Assembly (NCBI GenBank): GCA_003161495.1
Contig: PMOP01000063.1
Coordinates: 1 to 8,747 of the forward strand
Origin: Acidobacteriota bacterium
GTDB lineage: Bacteria; Acidobacteriota; Terriglobia; Acidiferrales; UBA7541
Direction: 5' to 3'
Length of the DNA: 8,747 nt
Part shown: piece by piece, positions 1 to 4,637 of the stretch
Layout: each line of letters opens with the position of its first letter
Numbering within the stretch: the stretch's first letter is position 1
The notes under the pieces: generated by a model
Seen by the model: the letters and a program-made list of their open reading frames with translations, nothing else
Told to the model about the DNA's origin: nothing
The model's database searches: none
Program-made: the position numbers and the translations under genes

Positions 1-114
1 CTCGATCGCACGCACGATTCCTCTATCGATCATCTGTGTCTGTGGGCATCCAAACTTGAATCGAGCGCGGAGAACGCGGAACCGGTTCCTGTGGCGCGTC
101 CCAACCAGAAGTAG
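1..114 (+). CDS. 3' end of an unidentified protein gene (partial)
   Basis: The first base opens an uninterrupted frame of 37 codons ending in TAG at 112-114, so this is the C-terminal tail of a gene that begins before the window. The tail reads LDRTHDSSIDHLCLWASKLE and continues into a proline- and glutamate-containing end (ENAEPVPVARPNQK), which looks like an amphipathic helix followed by a disordered terminus. I do not recognise the family. It faces the same way as the response regulator downstream but is separated from it by 376 bp with a large inverted repeat, so an operon is unlikely. The call rests only on the open frame and protein-like composition. Confidence 0.5.
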   Translation, partial: LDRTHDSSIDHLCLWASKLESSAENAEPVPVARPNQK

Positions 115-218
115 CTGCAGCCGCTTGCCTTCATTCCCTAATTTCAGACGTCCTTGGAGAGGCCTTCTTAAATTCAATCCGAATTTCTTGACGGAACTGC
201 TGTGTTAAATCGTCAGTA

Positions 219-379
219 GTGGCGCAGGCTGAAGAGTCTGCGTGGGAACCAGGTTTTGTATCATGTAGCGCCCGCCTTCAGGCGGGCATCTGCTTGATTC
301 CAAAGTGCCCGCCTGAAGGCGCGCGCTACAAAAACGCGTCGATTTTGAGTTCTCAAACAGACTCTGAAGCCTGCGCCAC
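219..379. repeat. Nested inverted repeat, REPIN-like element
   Basis: Two palindromic pairs are nested. The outer arms, 219-240 and 358-379, are reverse complements at 20 of 22 positions and begin GTGGCGCAGGCT. The inner arms, 264-288 and 306-330, match at 24 of 25 positions; each arm is itself a small palindrome (CCGCCTTCAGGCGG type). All arms carry a CTTCAG or CTGAAG core. The same motifs recur at 6994-7047 and 7881-7954. The layout, short palindromes paired in inverse orientation in an intergenic gap, is that of REP/REPIN elements; the assignment to a mobile family is inference, and no transposase is present in the window. The element takes up most of the gap 115-490. The remainder (115-218 and 380-480) shows no gene and no promoter I can defend. 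Confidence 0.8.
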
Positions 380-480
380 TTGGAATCGGTCCATTCAAGG
401 TTTCAATGAATCGGGACGATAGTATGGCTGTAATCGTGTGCCAGCGTGGGAATTTTGGCCGTACGGTTTTGATTCACCAA

Positions 481-490
481 AGGAAAAGGA
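481..490 (+). promoter_or_regulatory. Ribosome binding site of the response regulator
   Basis: The purine-rich stretch AGGAAAAGGA lies directly before the ATG at 491. Its AGGA at 481-484 leaves six bases to the start codon, a normal Shine-Dalgarno spacing, and this fixes the start of the receiver protein. Confidence 0.65.
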
Positions 491-871
491 ATGAAGCAAC
501 GGATTCTTGTGGTGGATGACGACGCCGATTATCGCGAACTCCTTCAGCATTGGCTCGAATCCGAAGGGCATGAAGCTATCCTCGCGGAGACTCTGGAAGA
601 AGGTTTTGTGGCGATTGCAACCGTACCTCTGCCGGACGTGGTTCTCGTGGATATTCATGTGGGGAAAGAAAATGGCCTCACGCTGGTTCACTGGGCGCGC
701 AAGCAGCGTCATCTTGCGCATATGCAGATTGCGGCCGTGACGGGTTTAACTTCTTTCAAAGAATTGAAGAGCATCGGGGAAGCGGGTTGCGATAATTGCT
801 TTACCAAACCGATTAATTTTAAGGCACTGCGCGAGTACCTCGCCGGTTTAGCAGTCCCTGCCGTGAACTAA
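491..871 (+). CDS. Single-domain response regulator (receiver/CheY-like)
   Basis: This 126-residue protein is a receiver (REC) domain with no output domain. The hallmarks are all visible: the acidic pocket DDD at residues 9-11 after the first hydrophobic strand (ILVV), the phospho-accepting aspartate D54 in VLVDIH, the switch threonine T84 in AVTG, and the conserved lysine K106 in FTKP. The family accepts phosphate from a histidine kinase and signals by protein-protein contact; no kinase is in the window. Only about 15 residues follow the KP motif, so there is no room for a DNA-binding domain. The start is set by a good ribosome binding site. The debranching enzyme begins 93 bp downstream on the same strand, so co-transcription is possible. 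The cytoplasmic signalling role is secure; the partner is unknown. Confidence 0.92.
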   Translation: MKQRILVVDDDADYRELLQHWLESEGHEAILAETLEEGFVAIATVPLPDVVLVDIHVGKENGLTLVHWARKQRHLAHMQIAAVTGLTSFKELKSIGEAGCDNCFTKPINFKALREYLAGLAVPAVN

Positions 872-886
872 TACGGTTGCGCATAT

Positions 887-902
887 CCGGGCCCCCGGTT
901 TT
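887..902 (+). terminator. Weak candidate terminator after the response regulator
   Basis: A short hairpin, CCGG at 887-890 pairing with CCGG at 895-898 around GCCC, is followed by TTTT at 899-902. The stem is only 4 bp and the T run is short, so this may at most attenuate transcription into the debranching gene. Confidence 0.2.
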
Positions 903-911
903 CCCCGAGGA

Positions 912-949
912 GAGCCATTTTTTTCTAGCCCAAAACGCCCGGATGGCTC
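912..949 (+). other. Stem-loop in the leader of the debranching gene
   Basis: GAGCCAT at 912-918 is the exact reverse complement of ATGGCTC at 943-949, extendable by two G-U pairs, around a loop of about 20 bases. It ends 15 bases before the ATG at 965, where no clear Shine-Dalgarno sequence is present. It could influence translation initiation, but a 7-bp stem can arise by chance. Confidence 0.3.
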
Positions 950-964
950 CATGATTCTTATGCG

Positions 965-3016
965 ATGCTTCCATCCGATCATTCCGCGCCGGAATTTCCT
1001 TCCACAGTCGATTTTGGGCGCGATATTTGTTGCGAATTGAGCGCCGCGGAATCGCGCGAGTGGCTGGTGACCAACGGGATTGGCGGCTACGCTTTTGGCA
1101 CGATTGCGGGTCTACAGACGCGCTGCTATCACGGCCTTCTGGTGGCCGCGCTTCAACCGCCCCTCGGACGCACACTGCTGATTGCGAAGCTCGATGAAAC
1201 GGCACGTTGCGGGTCCGAGGAGGTTGCGCTTTCCGCAAATCGCTGGGCGGACGGGACGGTGTCTCCGCAAGGCTATCTCCACATCGAACGGTTCCATTTG
1301 GAAGGGACGACTCCCGTTTGGACTTTTGCTCTGGCGGACGCGCTGCTCGAAAAAAGAATCTTCATGCAATCGGGATCGAACACGACGTACGTCCTGTACC
1401 GGCACGTGCGTGGAATTTCCCCCGTGGAATTGTCGATCAAAGTGGCGGCCGATTATGGCGCTGAGCACTGCGTGACGGCCGGCAAGAATCAGCCGATGCG
1501 AGTCACGGCCGTCGAGCACGGGTTGCAGGTGGTGGCCTTCGATGGAGCGATGCCATTTTATGTATTAAGCGACTCTGCAACGGCATCGCCTGCTCAGGAG
1601 TGGTACCGCAATTTCGATCTTGCCGTCGAACGGGCGCGCGGACTTCCGGACCGCACTGACCACTTTTTCGCGGGTGAGTTTCGGGCCACGATCGCGCCGG
1701 GAGAATCGCTCACGATGGTTGCCAGCACGTCGGCGGCGCCTTCGCTCATCGGCGAAGCGGCTTTTGCAAAGCGCCAGAGCGAAACGGGCGCGCTGCTCGA
1801 TCGATTCTTCGCGGCGAACGTAGTGACCGGTCGCAAAGCTCCACCAGCCATTCAGCAACTTGTTCTCGCGGCGGATCAATTCATCGCGGCGCGCCCGCTC
1901 GATGGCGCGGCCGATGCTAAAACGATCATGGCCGGATATCCGTGGTTCAACGATTGGGGACGCGACACCATGATCGCCCTGCCGGGACTGTGCCTCGCGA
2001 CAGGCCGGCCGGAACTGGCGCGCAACATTTTGCGAACGTTCGCCCGCTTTGTGAGCGAAGGCATGCTGCCCAATCAATTTCCGAGCGCCGGCGCGCCGCC
2101 TGTTTACAACACGGTGGATGCCACACTGTGGTACTTCGAGGCGGTGCGGCAGTATTTTGATGCGACCAGCGACATGGGATTGCTGCACGAATTGTTTCCA
2201 GTGCTTGACGACATTATCGAGGCGCACGTGCGCGGCACGCGTTACCACATTCACGTCGATCCGGCCGACGGATTACTGTACGCCGGTGAGCCGGGCGTGC
2301 AATTGACCTGGATGGACGCGAAGGTCGGCGGCCGCGTGGTGACGCCGCGCATCGGAAAACCCATCGAAGTGAACGCGCTTTGGCTCAATGCCGCGGCAAC
2401 GATGTCGAAATTCGCTCGACGCATGGGCCGGGATGCCGCCCGCTACGAAGGGCTCGCCAAGTGCGCCCGGACCGGCTTCGCAAAATTCTGGAATTCCGGG
2501 AAGCAATTTTGTTTTGATGTGATCGATTCCCCGGATAGCGGGGATGGCAAGGACTCCGCGCTGCGGCCCAATCAGATTTTTGCGGTCTCGCTGCCGGAAA
2601 CCGCGCTGACCGAGGAGCAGCAGCGCGCCGTTGTCGATGTGTGCGCGCGCGAACTTCTCACTTCTTTCGGGCTTCGCAGCCTGGGCCGCGCGGAGTCCGG
2701 TTATCGAGGGCGCTACGCGGGAAGCCCGGAAGAACGGGACGACGCCTATCACCAGGGCACCGTGTGGGGATGGCTTCTCGGTCCATTCGCGCTGGCTCAT
2801 TTGCGCGTCTATGGGAATGCACGCGAGGCGATGTCTTTTCTGGAACCGATGTTTGGCCATATCAGGGCCGCCGGGCTCGGGACGGCCAGCGAAATTTTTG
2901 ATGGCGATCCGCCGTTCACGCCGAACGGGTGTATTGCGCAGGCGTGGACGGTTGGGGAAACCCTGCGGGCCTGGCGAGAGATCGCGGCAGTAAGCAAACA
3001 GGAAGCAGGGATGTAA
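965..3016 (+). CDS. Glycogen debranching enzyme, archaeal type (amylo-alpha-1,6-glucosidase)
   Basis: The 683-residue protein has the two-part layout of archaeal-type debranching enzymes: an N-terminal beta-rich GDE_N-like domain (about 25-270) with the signature EWLVTNGIGGYAFGTIAG at 32-49 and YHGLLVAAL at 55-63, then an (alpha/alpha)6-barrel (about 290-675) of the GDE_C/GH133 type. Barrel motifs include WFNDWGRDT (327-335), NTVDATLWY (382-390), TWMDAKVGG (448-456, D451 the likely general acid), YHQGTVWGW (595-603) and SEIFDGDPP (642-650, E643 the likely general base). Family knowledge says these enzymes hydrolyse alpha-1,6 branch points of glycogen in the cytoplasm; the catalytic assignments are inferred from motif position. 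There is no signal peptide. The ATG at 965 is the first start after the in-frame TAG at 926-928, though its ribosome binding site is poor. The length is typical and the frame is intact. Confidence 0.9.
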   Translation: MLPSDHSAPEFPSTVDFGRDICCELSAAESREWLVTNGIGGYAFGTIAGLQTRCYHGLLVAALQPPLGRTLLIAKLDETARCGSEEVALSANRWADGTVSPQGYLHIERFHLEGTTPVWTFALADALLEKRIFMQSGSNTTYVLYRHVRGISPVELSIKVAADYGAEHCVTAGKNQPMRVTAVEHGLQVVAFDGAMPFYVLSDSATASPAQEWYRNFDLAVERARGLPDRTDHFFAGEFRATIAPGESLTMVASTSAAPSLIGEAAFAKRQSETGALLDRFFAANVVTGRKAPPAIQQLVLAADQFIAARPLDGAADAKTIMAGYPWFNDWGRDTMIALPGLCLATGRPELARNILRTFARFVSEGMLPNQFPSAGAPPVYNTVDATLWYFEAVRQYFDATSDMGLLHELFPVLDDIIEAHVRGTRYHIHVDPADGLLYAGEPGVQLTWMDAKVGGRVVTPRIGKPIEVNALWLNAAATMSKFARRMGRDAARYEGLAKCARTGFAKFWNSGKQFCFDVIDSPDSGDGKDSALRPNQIFAVSLPETALTEEQQRAVVDVCARELLTSFGLRSLGRAESGYRGRYAGSPEERDDAYHQGTVWGWLLGPFALAHLRVYGNAREAMSFLEPMFGHIRAAGLGTASEIFDGDPPFTPNGCIAQAWTVGETLRAWREIAAVSKQEAGM

Positions 3017-3032
3017 AGCTTTCGTGGCGCTA

Positions 3033-4052
3033 CTAGCGGCGATAACCGCCGAACCTGCCCCCCCAGCCTCTGCCGAAACCTCCGTAATATCCAAAGCCGA
3101 CGTAGGGCCCAGGGTACCAGCCATACGCATATGGATAGCCATATCCATATCCATACGGATAGCCATAGCCAGGATAAGCGGCGTAAGGATAAGGCTGCGG
3201 TCCGGACCTTTCCATGCCCGGCCGGCCTTGCGATGCGCGCGAATCGTAATCCGATTGGTTCACGGGTTGAAACGCAAACTGGCTATTTTCCGTCGAGATC
3301 GTTACCGGCGCCTGCAGGCGGAAGGAAAGAACGGTCTCGGGAGGGATAACCGTCGGCTTGCCGTTGGTGGACATCACGCCGATGAGTCCGGCGGTCGCGC
3401 CGACTCCCGCTCCAATCGCAGCGCCGGTGCCGCCACCAGCAATCGCGCCAATCACAGCGCCCATGCCAGTCGTCGTGCCGACCACCGCGGCGTCACGCCC
3501 ATAGGCAGTGCCGGCAGAGGTTTGGAACAGCTGCGTTTGAAGAGGTACCTGCTGGCCGTCGACCAATGTCAACGTGGGTAATTCCACTCCCAATTGCGAG
3601 GGTCCATTGCCGTGGCCGCCCTTTTTCACGATCGAGACTCGGCCTGTTTGCGACTGGCCGCGGCGAGCCACAACCCATCCGTTCACGACGATGGGCTGAT
3701 CGATGTTGGCGCTGAAATTGTCGCCGGTTACGCTGCGATCGCTGGAGAGCCATTCGTCGATGCGCACGCGGACAACAGTCCCGGCCGGCAAGGTCAGCGA
3801 TTGCGGCAGCGCTGGTTGGTTCGGCTGTCCTTGCGCCTGCGGGTCCGGTTGCTGCTGCGAAGGACCGTATGAATGTCCCTGATCCCGAGAATCCGGGGGA
3901 GCAACATTGCCCTGGACTTCGCCGGGTTGATCAGGCTGATTCTGTTGTGCGGCGGCCGGCAACGCGCCGACGCAAAAAGCCAATCCTAAACCGAGTATCG
4001 GCAAGTATTTCAATGGGATCCAATTATTTTTGCCTGTGACTTTGAGGATCAT
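3033..4052 (-). CDS. Exported glycine-zipper protein with Tyr/Gly/Pro-rich tail
   Basis: The 339-residue protein begins with a signal peptide (hydrophobic 16-34, likely cleavage after LPAAA at 31-35). A disordered Gln/Pro-rich linker (36-84) follows, then a beta-rich region (about 86-182) starting LPAGTVVRVRIDEWLSSD and containing GWVVARRGQ, a pattern I associate with acidobacterial envelope proteins of unknown role. Residues 198-222 form a strict glycine zipper: G198, G202, G206, G210, G214, G218 and G222 fall exactly four apart, as in membrane-inserting helices. A second short strand region (PPETVLSFRLQAPVTI, 237-252) precedes a tail (286-339) made almost only of Tyr, Gly, Pro, Trp and Phe and ending in GGYRR. 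The protein is probably periplasmic or outer-membrane associated. The start is supported by AAGGAG nine bases upstream. The exact function is unknown. Confidence 0.85.
   Translation of the reverse strand: MILKVTGKNNWIPLKYLPILGLGLAFCVGALPAAAQQNQPDQPGEVQGNVAPPDSRDQGHSYGPSQQQPDPQAQGQPNQPALPQSLTLPAGTVVRVRIDEWLSSDRSVTGDNFSANIDQPIVVNGWVVARRGQSQTGRVSIVKKGGHGNGPSQLGVELPTLTLVDGQQVPLQTQLFQTSAGTAYGRDAAVVGTTTGMGAVIGAIAGGGTGAAIGAGVGATAGLIGVMSTNGKPTVIPPETVLSFRLQAPVTISTENSQFAFQPVNQSDYDSRASQGRPGMERSGPQPYPYAAYPGYGYPYGYGYGYPYAYGWYPGPYVGFGYYGGFGRGWGGRFGGYRR
3121..3190. repeat. Low-complexity repeat coding the Tyr/Gly/Pro tail
   Basis: Degenerate hexamer-like units (CCATAT, CCATAC, GGATAG) recur here. GGATAGCCATA occurs at 3133-3143 and again at 3157-3167, a period of 24 bp. 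On the minus strand this encodes the alternating YPYGYGYG tail of the glycine-zipper protein. Such a tract is prone to slippage and may vary in length between strains. Confidence 0.65.
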
Positions 4053-4061
4053 AAGATCTTG

Positions 4062-4067
4062 CTCCTT
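4062..4067 (-). promoter_or_regulatory. Ribosome binding site of the glycine-zipper protein gene
   Basis: AAGGAG on the minus strand lies nine bases before the ATG at 4052-4050. It is the clearest Shine-Dalgarno match in the window and supports that start. Confidence 0.75.
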
Positions 4068-4147
4068 GCAAATCTTTGTCAGCCAGCCTTGATCGCTGGG
4101 TGTAAAAACATTAACGGCAATGGCTGATTCTTATAACAACTTTGATG

Positions 4148-4153
4148 ATTATA
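4148..4153 (-). promoter_or_regulatory. Candidate -10 box upstream of the glycine-zipper protein gene
   Basis: The minus strand reads a perfect TATAAT here, about 95 bases upstream of the start codon at 4052. I find no convincing -35 hexamer 16-18 bases further upstream, so this is a weak promoter call. A nearby TATAAG on the same strand is an alternative. Confidence 0.3.
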
Positions 4154-4339
4154 AGTTGCTGCGGAGTTGTCTGAGGAAAATGAGATGTTTTCCGGCAGGT
4201 TCCATGATTCCACATGCGGTAATGGAACATTTTGGGAGAATAACCCACCCTTGACCGTCCGTGGCGTACGGTCCGGCGAAAAATGAATTTGCTCCGCGCC
4301 CCGTTTGCAACGAGGAGGCAGCGGGATCATAGTCAAAGG

Positions 4340-4370
4340 CCCCACCCTTCGCGAGGCACGAAGGATGGGG
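4340..4370. repeat. Intergenic hairpin, CCCACCCTTCG type
   Basis: CCCCACCCTTCG at 4340-4351 pairs with CGAAGGATGGGG at 4359-4370, 11 of 12 positions complementary, around a 7-base loop. Flanking GG (4338-4339) and CC (4373-4374) could extend the stem past a small bulge. Part of the arm, CCCACCCTT, occurs again at 4244-4252, suggesting a repeat family rather than a one-off structure. No T run follows on the plus strand, so I do not call it a terminator. Confidence 0.6.
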
Positions 4371-4414
4371 CGCCTAATTCGTTTGGACGCAGGTGCTGTG
4401 TGAAACAGCAAGCG

Positions 4415-4471
4415 GCAATTCGCGGCGCGCTTCATCGGCGGATCTCAGCGACGATGCGCGCGGCGAATTGC
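4415..4471 (-). repeat. Long inverted repeat, possible terminator of the small minus-strand ORF
   Basis: The 16-base arms at 4415-4430 and 4456-4471 (GCAATTCGC core plus GCGCGC) are complementary except for one position. Inner CATCG and CGATG can pair past a bulge, giving a large stem-loop. On the minus strand it begins about 16 bases after the stop of the small lysine-rich ORF, where a terminator would be expected. The bases after the stem contain no clean T run, so the terminator role is an inference. Confidence 0.5.
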
Positions 4472-4486
4472 TGAACGTCCCGGCGA

Positions 4487-4546
4487 CTAGGTTTTTGGCT
4501 TCTTCGGTTTTTTCTTTTCGCGTTTTGGTGCGTTTTTGTTTCCCAT
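4487..4546 (-). CDS. Possible small lysine-rich protein (19 residues)
   Basis: On the minus strand an ATG at 4546-4544 opens the frame MGNKNAPKREKKKPKKPKT, ended by TAG at 4489-4487. A second in-frame ATG at 4552-4550 would add two residues (ML). Nine of the 19 residues are Lys or Arg and three are Pro, a composition unlike the shadow translations around it. From memory, very short bacterial proteins with an N-x-P-K-R-E-x-K-K-P-K-K pattern exist as uncharacterised entries; I could not verify a match. A large stem-loop lies just downstream. Against it: I see no clear Shine-Dalgarno sequence, and the ORF is so short that chance is a real alternative. If real, it would be a cytoplasmic, highly basic, probably nucleic-acid-associated peptide, but that is inference. 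Confidence 0.45.
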   Translation of the reverse strand: MGNKNAPKREKKKPKKPKT

Positions 4547-4637
4547 GAGCATAGCTTGCCATGAATTTCTGCGCTTGGCTAGAACTTATGAATATGAAAA
4601 TTCGTCGCCGCGAGGGAGTCATAGCCTTTGACACGGG

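Larger units (their letters stand above)
4053..4637. other. 585-bp divergent intergenic region with several hairpins
   Basis: This gap separates the minus-strand glycine-zipper gene from the plus-strand VWFA-related gene and should hold the promoters of both. In order it contains a TATAAT on the minus strand (4148-4153), a 7-bp inverted repeat (GTTCCAT 4199-4205 with ATGGAAC 4222-4228), a 6-bp hairpin (4253-4258 with 4268-4273), a 12-bp imperfect hairpin (4340-4370), a long inverted repeat (4415-4471) and a lysine-rich small ORF on the minus strand (4487-4546). I see no convincing plus-strand promoter for the VWFA-related gene. Confidence 0.6.

Noticed and set aside
1..114. Slight resemblance of DSSIDHLCLWASKLE to the C-terminal helix of winged-helix response regulators
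   Set aside because: The match is short and out of register with the usual D-R-S-I-D-V-H-I-S-R-L-R-K-K-L pattern, so no function is assigned.
115..490. The paired palindromes considered as a CRISPR array
   Set aside because: The arms are inverted rather than direct repeats, spacing is irregular, and no cas gene is present.
424..519. Plus-strand 31-codon ORF overlapping the start of the response regulator
   Set aside because: No ribosome binding site and no meaningful composition; it ends inside the receiver gene in a different frame.
1565..2254. Minus-strand open frame (229 codons) opposite the debranching gene
   Set aside because: Same reason: Arg/His-rich translation without motifs, fully inside a conserved enzyme gene.
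2273..3166. Long minus-strand open frame (297 codons) opposite the debranching gene
   Set aside because: It overlaps well-supported catalytic motifs on the plus strand, and its Arg/Pro/Ala-rich translation with no recognisable motif is what a high-GC antisense frame gives.
4079..4435. Minus-strand open frame (118 codons) in the divergent gap
   Set aside because: It runs straight through the 4340-4370 hairpin and the candidate promoter region, and its translation shows no protein-like pattern.
4628..4633. TTGACA, a perfect -35 hexamer, just before the VWFA-related gene
   Set aside because: No acceptable -10 hexamer lies 16-18 bases downstream, and it would place the transcript start inside the longest ORF.
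4374..4634. Minus-strand open frame (86 codons) overlapping the small Lys-rich ORF in another frame
   Set aside because: It runs across the long inverted repeat and has no ribosome binding site or motif; the patterned 19-residue frame inside it is the better candidate.
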